From contig NC_068562.1 of the NCBI RefSeq assembly GCF_022201045.2, forward strand, positions 8,104,001 to 8,168,000: 64,000 bases of DNA. Reading direction: 5' to 3'. The DNA is from Citrus sinensis (taxonomy: Eukaryota; Streptophyta; Magnoliopsida; Sapindales; Rutaceae). This document shows positions 11,220-24,192 of the stretch, piece after piece (the first letter of the stretch is position 1; every line of letters begins with the position of its first letter). The notes below the pieces were generated by a model. That model was given only the letters and a program-made list of their open reading frames with translations. It had not been told where the DNA came from and made no database searches. Made by a program: the position numbers and the translations under genes.

Positions 11220-12366
11220 TTCCCAAAGTAACCCTAAATAGTAAAAAAGAAAAAGAAAATGTTAATGATAAACCTGAGTAACGGCTAAATCGATTTTCTT
11301 CAAGAGTTGATAGCAAAGAAATTTGAGAGTGGTTTGTTTTGATTAAAATAGCTATTGAGTTTATTTGGAGAAGTTAACGTTCTGCTTGCTGATTCGTGCA
11401 GGATTAGTAAAGAAATTAGTTCCTCCTTTATAAAAGAATTTTGGTCGGGGATAGAACACATATAATTACATACAGTATTGACTTTGTCAGATCAACTTCA
11501 ACTGCACAAGAATTGTGAACTCAAATCCTCGGCTTTATTAAATCTTCTTGACCATAAAACTTATTGCAGGATCTAAAAACATCCCAAGTAGTGTTGTTTC
11601 TATGCGGAAAATAGATTTTAATTGAAATTTAGGACATATAACTAAAGAGTTTTTGTTGAAATCAAATTAACGAGTAAGTTTTATCAAATACATATGTTTT
11701 TTTAAGTAATTTCAGTTGTGGGTAAAAATATAAATACATAACAAGGGTTTTAATAGATTTTTAAAGAGGTGCCAATAATTCAATTTTTCTTTTTATTAAC
11801 TGGAAGGTTTTGAAATTGATAAACGTGCATGAGCAAGAAAAATTTGGAATAATGCTTGCATTACACAATGCATTTCCAATAAATGAAAAAGTCTAGAAAA
11901 TATAAAAGAATATATCAAAAGTACCATATGATGTAAGCAATACAACACATAAATAATATTATAATATATATATATGTATTTAAAAAAATTACGTGATAAT
12001 TCCATTAAATTTAATTACACATGTCATTAGTATATATTTCTAGTGACCTTTCCCCAGAAGTTTTGAATTTTACCATTTACCAGTTATAGTTTCTATAATA
12101 TCCTGCAACTGTTGTGGTGCTTCCTTTGAGGCTCCAGCTCAATACCAGGGGAAAAAAAATCAATAAAGAGCTTGACCTGTTAGGCACCCAAGTAGCAGAT
12201 ATAAAATTAACAGTGCAAATTTTCCAGAAACTGAACTCAACCAAGTACGAAAAAGTAGGACAATTGATCGATATACAGTGAGCTAGCATTAAGCATCACA
12301 ATACACTCAAAAAAAATAATCAGGGAAGACTTCCTTTCAGATAAAATTACATTCAAGCATTACAGT
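11220..12366. other. intergenic / 3' flank of eIF2B-alpha
   Basis: No gene seen. The part from about 12060 to 12190 is repeated at 22217-22375 and is probably 3' flank or 3' UTR of the eIF2B-alpha gene. Confidence 0.5.
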
Positions 12367-14992
12367 TTACAAGTAAAGCTGAATAAGCTCATCACTAACT
12401 ACAGATGGAGTAAGAACACCTAAATCTGTGAATAGCAGAGTAAGATATTGTGGAGGAGTATAATCCCGAGCAGATGTCTCAACCTCAACCTTGGATGGTA
12501 TGGGTACCCCAAAATCAATGGGGCGTAAAGCAGGACCCATGTCTTTCTGGTCCAATGGATAAAGACGAGCAAACTGCAGAGCAAGCAAATAGTGAGTTTA
12601 AATTCTCACCTTCTTTTGATAAGATTTCATGTTATCATCAAATGTGATAAATGCAAGTAATTGTAAGTGCAAGTCATGAACAAATATTAAAATACCTTGT
12701 AGCTCTCAGCTGCCACATAAACTGGTTTGTTCATGCTGTGTGCAACCAATGCAATCTGGTAAGTACCCATCATGTTAATAATGCCTCCACTTTCGACCAC
12801 TCCATCTGCTCCAACAAATACCATATCCACTTCGTCCATTGTATATGCAACTGCAGAATCTATTAGGAGCTTCACTGGAACATCAAGTTTGGCCAGCTCA
12901 TTGGCCAATCTTAGTCCTGATCTGTCTGGCCTTCCCTCTACAACAAATTTGGAGGAAAAATGAACTCTAGCACACCAAGTGGATTATATAGCAACCAATG
13001 CATTGCTAAATAATCAATCCACGTATGCCTCATGATTGACTTCCTAGTTTATACATTCAGTCCAACCCACAAACCTGCCTAGCAAGAGAGCCCCTTAATC
13101 TTAAGAACACTGAGGGCTGTCAATAAACAGTCTTATTGCAAGAAACAGAATGCCAAGGGGTAGATTGTGCAATGACAATGCATAACCAGAAAAGATTCAA
13201 TAAAACAACATCCTCATGTCAATGACATCTTGCAGTTATTCTGCCTAATGTTCTAATTACTTCAATGTTAGTGTCTAATTAATAATGACAAATAATTCTG
13301 ATAATTTCGGAACCAGTACCGGAAGTGATATCATGAAATGCAGGGTCAGATGTAGTAAACGAAATACCAATAAATGACTAGATCTTGCATTCCAATACAA
13401 CTAAATGCTAATTGAATCCACTCAAAGAATAGCCCAGTCAAGATGACAGAATGATGTAAACTGTAAAGGAAGAACCTGTGCAGAGAACTCTAAAGAGTTT
13501 CTTATTTTGTGCTGCCATCTTCAGTACTTCCATGACAACTCTGGAAAAGCCGTGCACCAAAATAGTACAACCATCAAATATAAAATCTTGACTAAGCATT
13601 GCAATGATCTTTCGTGCCTGTACCAGATACACCAATTAGTTAATGAGTTTTTGCATGAAAGTCGTGTCAAATGACCCAAGGTAGTAGCCATACTTAATTA
13701 AAGTACCTTATAAGATATCTCTCCAAACTTCTCTGCACGTTCAATCAATCGAGATCTAGCTGAATTAAAATCCTCATATTCTAAAGCTGAAGTTCTGGTA
13801 ACGTATCGCATGAACAGGTCACAGCCTGCTGTCAGCGAAATAGATGTCGTGTCCCAAGACTGGGAAACACGCAAAGGGATAGTCATTTTGACTGGAAGAA
13901 AGAGAAACATAAAACAGAAATTGCTTCTTCAACAAATTTTAAAGTAGCAGCCTTACTGCTTTCAATTGCTTATTTTTCTACTCCAATGATTAGGCCAGAA
14001 CTTAACTCTACCAAAAGAGTTTATGCAAATATACCATATACACACACTGACTTTTTGGGAGATTAATCCTATCTTTGTGAAGGGGAATACAGAAGGTTCA
14101 ATATCTGTTGCCTCATTACCTCTTAACATTTTATCAGAAAAGGAACTAAAAGAAATAGGGCGCTAACTACTCATAAACTGGCCCCACAAAGAATTCTCCC
14201 TTCCTTACATCCAAACTCCATCAAGCTTGCCTTGCGCAAAATTAAAAAATAAAATAAAAGTAATGACTGAACTCCATCGAGCTTGCATTGCATTGCACAA
14301 AACAAAAGGAATAACTGACATCAACCATTAGGCATCCATTCTTCATCGTTGAGAGTTAACAGTATTCTTTGAGTCCACCAATCTATGAAATACCAACAAT
14401 GAGCGGATAAACAAAATCTTAGCCAAAGTTCAAGCCTGAATCAAGTGTTTAATGTTTCATCTAGTCTAAACGTCAAATTCAAGCTAAATAGCATTCTCAT
14501 CAAATTCACAAATAAATCGTTTCCTAAAATCCTAATGATAGAACTTACTTTAAGCGAATCGGAGGCTTTTTTGAGCTCAATTTCAAGCTCCATCATCGTC
14601 TTCGCTTCACTATTCCTAATAACAGCCGCCAGAGCACGTATAGCCGCCACAGCCTCAGCCAAATCCGGTTGCTTTCTCCAATTATTAAACTCATCAATCA
14701 CACTAAACGCCCTCCCGCTTTTCCCTCCATCAACTATCTCCTGTCCGCCCGTCGCTACTGCCCTCGTGGCCGCCTCCTGCGACTGCGCCAGCCAGTCGCT
14801 AGTCACGACGCCGTGGTGCGCCGCCCGTGTCTGGTAGTACGCCGACATAGACATGTTTCGGTTAAGATTAGGGTTAGGGTTTTGGGGCGTGGAGATTGAG
14901 GGTGGTGGTGGAGTTAGAGTGACGGAATCGGCCGGATAAACGGTGTCGTTTTGGTTTTTGTCCAGGATAAAAGATGCTGATCTGTGCCACAT
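12367..14992 (-). CDS. translation initiation factor eIF2B subunit alpha
   Basis: Five exons, complement(join(12367..12573,12696..12937,13476..13617,13707..13859,14549..14992)), give 395 aa with a continuous frame. eIF2B is the guanine-nucleotide exchange factor for eIF2; alpha belongs to its regulatory core and works in the cytosol. The IF-2B fold is clear: ISLTAGCDLFMRYVTR, DGCTILVHGFSRVV, the CTEGRPDRSG loop, MDEVDMVFVGADGV, then GTYQIALVAHSMNKPVYVAA. The C-terminus ends DLGVLTPSVVSDELIQLYL, as is typical. A plant-type N-terminal extension of about 60 residues (Pro/Asn-rich) precedes the conserved part, and ATGs at residues 47 and 49 are alternative starts. The 5' and 3' flanks exist again at 22.2-23.6 kb without the gene body. 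Confidence 0.93.
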
Positions 14993-15373
14993 TTATACAA
15001 TCAGTTTAGTTTTAGAAGTTATTGTGGTTTTGGTGGGGTGTTATGTACGCGTCACTTTCTCGGGAAAAATTTGTACTTGGAGAGAGAAAATTTTTGTGTG
15101 ATTTCGCGGTTCCGGTGGAACTTGGGGTTTTTTTTTTAATTATTATTATAGTTAATTACGGGATTTAGTATGTATATCTTCAATAATGTTTTTTAATTGA
15201 TTAAGTAAAAACGACGCTGAATGGTTGGATTAAGATTAGTTTTGTTTTATTTTTACATTACGTTTTGATGATGCTTTTGTACCTGGTTAACTGAACGACG
15301 CCGAATGGTTGGTAAATAAAGTGTTCAATGAATTTTAGTAGTTGAGGAAATTTTATTGATAAATTTTGATGAA
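14993..15373. other. eIF2B-alpha promoter / 5' flank
   Basis: Upstream region of the minus-strand gene. It is repeated, diverged, at about 23122-23562. It ends with the left target-site duplication (TTTGATGAA, 15365-15373) of the first MULE. Confidence 0.6.
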
Positions 15374-15474
15374 GAGTTCTGCTATTTGATTCGGGTCAAA
15401 TCCTAAAAATTAAAGTAAAACGACGTTGTTTCCTCTTCTATTTGAAATGCTGCCGTTTCACCCTAGCAAAAGCT

Positions 15475-15640
15475 CTCCTCTTTGTTTTTCCCTCTTCGTT
15501 CTTCGTTTTCGTCTTCTCCTCTTCGTTTTCATCTTCCCTTCTTCGTTTTCTCCTCTTCGTTTCACCAGGGAAATTTGTCATTCGTTTTGTCCTCTTCGTT
15601 TTCGTCTTCCCCTCTTCGTTTTCTCGTCTTCTTTTTTCCA
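15475..15640 (+). repeat. degenerate CTCTTCGTTTTCGTCTTC repeat
   Basis: Several imperfect copies of a pyrimidine-rich unit near the left end of MULE A. It gives several overlapping low-complexity open frames on both strands, which I do not treat as genes. Confidence 0.7.
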
Positions 15641-15948
15641 CCCAAATCTGGAAGTTTCTGCCATTCGCGCAGGCACGGTCACCGTCAACGTGGCAGCCAT
15701 CACGCGCATCCTTTATTGAACTCACGAAGCGTCACAGTTATCACAGCCTCAGGTAATGCTTTGATCTTTAGCTTTTCTAGGTTACGGGAAAATCCGGCCA
15801 AGAGGTGGCAATGGAAACAATAGAAGAAACAGTTGAAACAAAGAATGAGATACGCTTGATTATGGTCAAAGAAGACGAAGAGTAAGAGAAAGAAGCGTCA
15901 CCATATGAGAACAGCAGCGGCGGTGGGCCATCCTCGTCTTCTTCATCC

Positions 15949-16381
<433 letters not shown>

Positions 16382-17349
16382 AGTTTCCTGAACAAATTTC
16401 TCTTCCCCTATAATATTGAAGAATTTGAACAAGAGCATTGTTTATTTGTTACTCTTTGCATTGGTACCCATGTGTGTTTCTTATGCCTTTTTGTATTAAT
16501 CACTTGTGTTCAACTCTTAAATCTTAATAATAAAAGTTTGTTCCTAATATTTGCATTTAAATATTAACATGTGTGTTAGATGATTTGCCTCTTTGATTCT
16601 GTTGCTTCATTCCCGTGCATCTATCCAACTATACTGATTAGTCCTAAACTGGTTTCAATGCTCTTAACAAGGAAAAGCTTCAAAATAAGCTCTTCTTTTT
16701 TAGTTGTAAGTGTGTTCTCTTCTATTGTGTTATTAATGGATCAGTGAAAAGGGCTAACAATTCTTCTGGAATGTGTTTGCACTATGTATAACAACAGTAA
16801 ATGAATTCAAAAGATTAATGTATAATGAAGTTAACTTTCTATAATGAAGTTTGTTGTGTTTCATTTATATCATATTTGTTCTTTTCTATTGACAGTGATC
16901 CAGTTGAAAGAAAAGTAGGGGAAGACAAAATGGACAACATCTAAGAAGCATCTCATGGCTTTAAGCCGGTAAAATTTCGTGCTTCTAATGTTTTCTTGCT
17001 GCCGAATTCTTGAATGTAGGAGTTCAGCACTCAATTTTCACGAACCAGTTGGCGTTTTGCAGCTTGGAAGCTCTGTACTTGAGGTTTTGCAGTTTGCAAT
17101 TTGCAGTCTACAGATTGTAAGTTCTGAGTGGAGTGTTATGGTTCACGCTTGCGCAAATAGAAGGATAAACAGAATTCTCACATGCTGCACAGGTGGAATT
17201 AAAAGGAAAACAATCAAAGCCAAAAAGCAATCAAAGCAAAAGAAAAAAGTAATCAAAGCAAAAAAAAAGCAACCAAAGCAAAACGCACCGTTTTTAGCAA
17301 TATTCGGGGCGCGGATTCGGGGTTTATTTCGGGGTAAATAACTTTTTCC

Positions 17350-17367
17350 TTTGATGAATTCACCCAA
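17350..17367. repeat. adjacent 9-bp target-site duplications between MULE A and MULE B
   Basis: TTTGATGAA (right TSD of A) is followed directly by TTCACCCAA (left TSD of B). Together they reconstitute the unoccupied site seen as TTCGATGAATTCACCCAA at 23554-23571. Confidence 0.8.
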
Positions 17368-19363
17368 GAAAAATGATGTTTGTCCCGGGTTAAATCCCAA
17401 AACAACTGTAAAAGTCATCATTTTAGCTCTTATTTTTGTTGGAGTTGATGTTTGTCCCGGGTCAACCCTTGGGTCAAACTCTGAAATTTGGATAAAACGA
17501 CGCCGTTTTGTATTTTTTTTTTCTTCGTTTTCAATCTTGTAAAACGACGTTGTTTTTCGATTTGTATTACAATTTTCTTCAATCGCCTTTTTCTTCGAAT
17601 TTCCACATAACCCAGTGATAGAACCCAACTGCAAGACCCTCAAGTGTTATTTTCTTTCTAAGAGATATGATTTGGCTTAGATAAAACGAAAGCAAAATTT
17701 TAAATAAAGATGAGTTTCAGCATTTGAGTTTTAGGTTTACAGTGGCTGCAAAAATTTTTTGACAGAAGATTTGAGTAAGGTGAGGTACGGTCATCTTCGA
17801 TAATTTGGAACAAGCCTTATTGGTACTGTCTTCTTTAACAATAGTCGTTAACAAACTATAGCTTCCGAATTAATTAACAAACAATTATACAAATGAAGAA
17901 TGTCAATGCGCATAGCAGACAAACCGTTAATTAATTACCTAAATCGAATGAAAGATTTAAGAATTCGAATTCAATTAAATAACAGGGATCGAAATTCTTG
18001 ACAAATTCACATAGAAAAGTGAATAAAATATATTTACCTTGCTCGTATTAATGATAGAACAAGACATTAAACAATAATTCACCTTGCTTGTAATAGTCTA
18101 ATAGATAGAAGATGAAATTGAGCCCTAATTTGCCATTTCTTCCCATATATTTACCTACAGCTATCCACATCAAATAGTAGTCTATAATTAGAGAAGAAGA
18201 AGAAGGAAAAAAGTTCAAGAAAGCTGTGGTGGTGGCTTGGCAAACGGTGCATTCGAAGGTGGCTGTGAAAGGGATAAGGAAAGAAGGAAATAATAAGGAA
18301 AGAAATTAAAGGGATTTGATGTCAAACGGTGCGTTCGATGGAGGCTGTGAATGAGAAAAGGAATTTAATGCCAAATGGTGTGTTTTTGGATTAGTTAAAT
18401 GGTGCGCTTTGGATTAGTTAAACGGTGCGTTTTGTTCTGGGATTTCTTTCGGGACTTAAGTTGGGGCAAGTATTATTTTCATATTTTTTTTGTTCTGATT
18501 TGTTGTTAAACGACACTGTTTCTGCTTTTATTTTTTTTTCTTTGTTCTGATTTGTTGTGAACGAAGTTGTTTTAGTTATGACACATCAGCTTCTTCTTCC
18601 TCTTCGTTTAGCCCAGCTGCAGAACCCTTGCTTCTTCCTCTTCATTCTCTTAAAAAGCTGCAGAACCCTTAATCACACAAAAGAAAAAGATTGAACGGGG
18701 ACGAGTTTTCGACCTTATCCCTGGAAGATTAATTCTCGGCATTGTCCCTGACAGAACATTGATTCTTGCGTGTGCTGCTTCAAATATATATGTTGATAAC
18801 ATTGTTGAACGACTTGTTCCTCACATGTATTTGGCAATCTTCTAGGCATGTTCTAATTTTATTATAATCCGAGTATTGTCATTTTTCCATATTTACATGG
18901 TTTACCATTGCAGATAGCATGGTGATGGCATGCAATGTAGCTTGATTAAATAATTAAGAATGAAAAATGTTGTCAATTTGTGGTTTTGGTATCACTTCTA
19001 TGATTTTCACAATCTGAATTTTTCCTTACTAGTGCAAATATGTGCTTTAACTTGAATAAATTACCACCATCCTGACCAAATGAGACTAGATTAATGAATG
19101 ATATATTAAATTATGGTTGGGTTCTGAAGTATTTGCAGTTGGATTGTGTTTGCTAGTGAAACGAGGCTGTCTAGTGAAACAAGGACAACGTGGCTGTCGG
19201 TCGATGAAGGAAAGGGCAATTGGGTTCTTCCGATGCTTTTGCTTTGCCATTTATTCTAAATCCTAAACGTCGTTGTTTCATAGATAATAAAAAAAATATA
19301 ATAGACAAAACAGCGTTGTTTCACACCGTTTTGAGGTTTGACCCGAGACAAACATTAGCATTG
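17368..19363 (+). mobile_element. MULE B (non-autonomous Mutator-like element)
   Basis: A 1996-bp insert flanked by a perfect 9-bp repeat TTCACCCAA (17359-17367 and 19364-19372). The left end, GAAAAATGATGTTTGTCCCG then GGTTAAATCCCAAAAC, is inverted at the right end, whose reverse complement reads CAATGCTAATGTTTGTCTCG then GGTCAAACCTCAAAAC. A further copy of the terminal motif (TGATGTTTGTCCCGGGTCAA) lies 70 bases inside the left end. No transposase was seen. The element contains repeated AAACGGTGCGTT boxes and AAACGACG-type palindromes, and an open stretch of about 50 codons near 18700-18850 of unknown identity. Confidence 0.8.
18241..18435 (+). repeat. AAACGGTGCGTT box array inside MULE B
   Basis: Five spaced variants of CAAACGGTGCGTTCGATGG occur at about 18241, 18323, 18373, 18398 and 18420. 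They may be remnants of internal repeats or protein-binding sites; function unknown. Confidence 0.55.
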
Positions 19364-19372
19364 TTCACCCAA

Positions 19373-22216
19373 ATGTGTTTGTAATTTAACTTAGAGTATA
19401 CGGGATGAATTTTTGGAAATTAGCTAATAAATCTAGAAAAATAGTAACCATTTAAATAATCATCACTATATATATATATATAGTGATGATTTTTTCTTGG
19501 ACATGTTTTCTTTTTCTGAGCTAGTCAAAACATTCCATGCATAATGCATTCTCATCCATTTGTTCATTTATCATTTTTCTAACTAAATTAGCCTTTTTAT
19601 ATATGCTTGCGTCGAATTGAATCTACATAACACTAATAATCATTTCTCAACAACTTTGATTAACATTAGGTTTATGTTGCATTTACTAAACTGGAATCGG
19701 AATGGAATGGAATGAGAATGAGAATAAAAATAAATTGTTTACTTGAACTGCATGAATCAGAATCCAAATGAGTTGGACTGTCATTAATGTGTTTATTTTG
19801 TTTTGAAATCGAAATCGGAATGAATTAAATTGTCTTAAATTATTAAAAAGCCCTTAATAATAATGACAATAATAAAATTAATAAAAAAATTGTATTATTA
19901 ATTCAAATTATTATTATTATTTTATTACAATATTAAAATTTTATTAAATTTATTATTTTAATTATTATTATTTAATGTTACGATAATGTTAATAACAAAA
20001 TAATTAAAATAATAAAGTATATTTTGATAATAATAATAATAATAATTAATAAAGGACCTATTTGCAAATAATCTAAAATTTTTAAGTATTTTCAAAAATC
20101 TCATAGGGACCAAAATATAAAAATGACAAAAGTTGATTGAGGGCAATTTGGGGATTATAAAAATTAATAGGGGTAAAATGGAAAGTCTAGGGAATGGAGA
20201 TTAATTCTGAGGGGGCTTGAAAGCACAGGTAAATATAGGTAAGAGTATAATATGGCAATACTCGATCACAGTCGAAATGGTGATGATAAATAATTAAAAT
20301 CATATCAAAAGCTTATCATTCCCTGAAGTGAATGTAAGCATTGGAATTAATGATAAAAGAATATTATCTTTATAGTAGTCATAATTTCTTATGATAATAA
20401 AAAGTATTGAAAAAGCCACCTGAAGTGGAATTTTCTTAAGTGAGCAGTTTAATTTCTATTGCTTATGTTTTTTTATATTCATTTCTTTATACTTTATTAC
20501 TATATTGATTGATATAGCTGGTTCTATGATACCGTCTATATTATTATTGCTTTATTCTTATGTTGAGACATGTGATTGATTCGTTAATACCGCCAATAGT
20601 GATATTATTATGTTAATATGGTTTGTTTAATATTGTTTGAAGCAAAATGTATGCATTATATTTGGTCTTGTAGACCTGATTGAATATTCTAGAAGAGTAA
20701 TAATCAATAAAATTTTCTGAAAGAAATATAATCTTGTTAGTAAGTAGAACGAAAATTATGTATCTCAAATGCTTTATATTCAGTCAGATGTAGAAGAAAT
20801 TTGATGCATTTTAAAAGTTATATACCAAAATGGATATCATATCGAGATTTAAGTATAAATACTGTGAAGGTATCAAATGATCTGAACAAAAGTGTTAATG
20901 GTTTCTACATGATGGTTGTATTTTGGACGACATTATTTGGTGCACGTGTTGAGCCCACATGGTTCATTGAGCCATATCATTAAGCCCTTGGATTGTAACC
21001 AAAAGCTAATTTAATCAATCATTCCATTTTTTTTCACCTCGATTGTTGTCATTTTTTTTCCCCTAATTTGCTAACTTCCCATTTTCTATTTCATTTGCAT
21101 CTGCAGTGCATGATAGCAGGCTCCAATTTCTAACCTATAAGTGCCAGGCTAAAATACTTGCTGTCAGTTAACCTTTCATTGTTTAAACGTGTAAAAAATG
21201 ATAAGAAAGTTGAGTGAAGAACAGAAAAAGTAATTCTTGCTGCCATTGCTAAGAAGGAATAGAGTATGCATAGATTTACTTAGCAGTATGTCGTCAGCTT
21301 GTTTGTTGATTATATGGAGTTATGTGACAATTTTTGTAGACAGAAAAGGCGGTAATGCATGTATTCAATTTGAACTAAATCATGTAAGTTTATTTTATAA
21401 GTTATAAAAGTAATTTTGTTTTATTTTTTTCTTCTTTTAACTTTGGTAATGTAAAAAAAATAAAAAATAAAAAATAAATTGTAGTTCAAGGGCACGAAAT
21501 GCAATAGTGTTAGTAAAAAGACCATTTATACGGGAAAAGATAAAAAAAACTTAAGGCAGTTGTTAATGTTTATTTATTTACTTATTTATGTTAGAAAATA
21601 GAATATAGTAAAAAAAAAATAATTTGCATGCTTGCAATTTGATGACTCAGTTTTCAGGAATATTGGAACTGTAATTGCTGCATATAAGCTCTCTACACGT
21701 CCGTAGACTGCGAATGACTACAAGAGAAAGAGGTCGAATTGGTATGTAATTTCGCTTTATAATGTTGTATTTCTAGCAAGTATCCATCCATTTTTTTATG
21801 CTAGCCTTTATTGACTTGCAGGCAGAGAAAAAGAAGGTTTGCTTTACTATCTCCAATGTCCGAAGCATGTGTGTTGAGCCTAGCTGTGTGGTTTTTTCTA
21901 AGTGGCATCAGTTCTACTAGCACGACAATGTAAATGATCAGCCTGTGTTTCAGATTTAAGGTTTAAGAGTTGTAATTGCTAGGATTTAGGAATCAAACCT
22001 AATAATTTTGTGAAGTTGGCTCAATGTATCATTACAACTGTGTTTCCTTTTGTATGTGATTTGTATGCTGGGAGCTTAAAAAGAAAGTAAAAAGTCTACT
22101 TTCATAAAGAAGTAGCAAGTTAGTTTTTATTTTATTTGGCATTTGTGTTTTCGGGTGGGGGACGTGAGGCATGAGTAGCTGGCCAGGCCCAAAGCCTGCA
22201 AAAATTAAAGAATAAT
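19373..22216. other. intergenic region with repeat relics
   Basis: 19373-19570 matches 23572-23770 and belongs to the old duplication of the eIF2B-alpha flank. About 19677-20235 resembles a MITE (left end TTTACTAAACTGGAATCGGA, GA-rich, AT-rich interior), without a proven boundary. 21640-21960 has splice-like signals (gtatgtaat, then gacttgcag) and short open pieces, perhaps a decayed gene or non-coding transcript that I cannot identify. Confidence 0.4.
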
Positions 22217-23770
22217 TTTTTGAATTTTACCATTTACTGCTTATAATTTTATAATACTCTTTTGGTATAACCTGTAACTATTGTGGTGCTAATTTTTGAG
22301 GCTGTAGCGCAATATCAAAAAAAAAAAAGAAAAAGAAAAAAAAGAGCTCAATATAGAGCTTAACCAGTTAGTAAGGGTGTTCGCAGATTAGATTTGTGGA
22401 TTGGATATCAATTCATATCTAATTCACCATTTTACATATTGGTTTGCATATTAAAATTTTTTAATTCTATTCATTCTACTAACAAATTAAATAAAAAAAT
22501 CTAATATAAAAATGATTTTATTTCTGATAAAATTTAAAATTGAATAAGATTTAAATAAATTATGTGTTTAAATAAAGTTAGAATAATACAATCAAAGTCT
22601 TCAAATACAACACAGTGAAAAGAAAAAAAATTACATTTGTTTAAATTAGTATGTGAAAATTAATTAGAGTTATAAAAATTAACTAAAAGTAATTATTTAG
22701 AAAGTTATATTTGTTTGTTTAATTATTCAATTATTTAATTATGTTTATTATAAATTATTATCGGATGAGATATGTATAGTGTTAATGTAACAACATTTTA
22801 ACTTATTTATTTGTTAATAAATAGTAACACCACATTTCAAATACAAATTCGTAAATTTTTGCAAATTTATAAAAGTAAATTTATATCAAATCCACCAATC
22901 CATAGATCAAACTTTTACGGATTAATTTTTTGCGGATCAGACAGTGCACTGCCCACATTTAGTAGTACGCCATCATAGACATGTTTCGGTTAAAACTAGG
23001 ATTAGGGTTTTGGGGCGTGGAGATTGAGGGTGGTGGTGGAGATCAAGTGACAGAAATCGGCTGGATAAATGATCTCATTTTGGTTTTTGTCTGGAATAAA
23101 ATATGTTGATTTGTGCCACATTTATACAATCAGTTTAGTTTTAGGAGTTATTGTTGTTTTGGTGAGGTGTTATGTAGGCGTCACTTTCTCGAGAAAATTT
23201 TTTTCTTGAAGAGAGAAAATTTTTGTTGATTTCGCAGTTCCGATGGGACTTGGGTGGGTTTTTTTTTTTATATTTGTTTTCCTTTTGAAGTTAATTACAG
23301 GATCAGTACTTACAGCTTTCACTAATATTTTTTTTTAATCGATTGACTAAAACGACGCCAAATGGGTGGATGAAGATTAGTTATGTTTTTATTAGTACAT
23401 TACATTTTTATAATGCTTTTGTATCCGGTATCTGAAACAACATCGAATGGTTGGATTAAATGAAGTGTTAAGAGCCCCATTGTACTAAAAATAAAAAATA
23501 AAAAATGAAGTGTTCAATGAATTTTAAAAATTTAGGAAAAATTATTGATAAATTTCGATGAATTCACCCAAATGTGTTTGTAATTTAACAAAGAGTATAC
23601 TGGATGAATTTTGGAAATTAGTTAATAAATAAGATCTAGAAAAATTATAATCACTTAAATAATCATCATTAAAAAAAAAGATATAAAATTCGGAAAAGCG
23701 AGCAACTTTTTCTTTGCATGTTTTCTTCTTTCTAGCCGGTCAAAACATTCCATGCATTCTAATCGAATCT
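22217..23770 (-). pseudogene. relic duplicate of the eIF2B-alpha locus (gene body lost)
   Basis: 22217-22375 matches the 3' flank of the real gene (12060-12190; for example GAATTTTACCATTTAC and TTGTGGTGCT shared). 22958-23562 matches its first 50 codons, start codon and promoter (14828-15373; for example GACATGTTTCGGTTAA, GGGTTTTGGGGCGTGGAGAT, CACATTTATACAATCAGTTT). The counterpart start codon is at 23121 and the encoded beginning (MWHKS) is followed by stops. 23572-23770 then matches 19373-19570. Exons 2-5 and most of exon 1 are gone and a MITE-like block occupies the gap. The copy lacks both MULEs, so it gives the pre-insertion state. Confidence 0.75.
22374..22955. mobile_element. MITE-like block in place of the lost eIF2B-alpha body
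   Basis: The left part (GTGGATTGGATATCAATTC) is inverted in the right part (reverse complement GGTGGATTTGATATAAATTT), with a starting GGGTGTTCGCAGATTAGATT, as in hAT-type MITEs of plants. Boundaries are approximate and no target duplication was confirmed. Confidence 0.4.
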
Positions 23771-24192
23771 ACACAACACTAATCAACCAATAATGTATAC
23801 AAACATCGATATTTTTTGTAACTAACAATCGTTTTTGAGCAGTGAATGAAATAGTTAGGATCTCAAACCTCTTCCAAACATACCGTTAAAATGTTGAAAC
23901 TCTTGTAACCAATGCAAACCTAAACACTTATAAACATATCATCAATATTAAAAGATTACATAGTAAATGGAAAGGAAACTCTTCCACCCATATAAGAGAA
24001 TTGAACAAAACATTTGTAGGTAAAATATCTTCTGCTTGATTACAAACTCTTGAAATATGACAAAAAGTAACTTACTAACACCAATATATAATACCAAAAT
24101 TTGTAAAGATATTACTGTAGTATAAATAAAGTACAAGCCAAAAGTCACATATAGTTTATATGTGAATAATAAAACAAAGATCACACAAAAAT

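Noticed and set aside
15438-15823. Several overlapping 95-113 aa frames at the left end of MULE A
   Set aside because: They are translations of a degenerate CTCTTCGTTTTCGTCTTC repeat in different frames; low complexity, no family.
21640-21960. Possible two-exon gene with splice-like signals
   Set aside because: Open pieces are short, interrupted by stops, and not recognisable; noted only in the intergenic entry.
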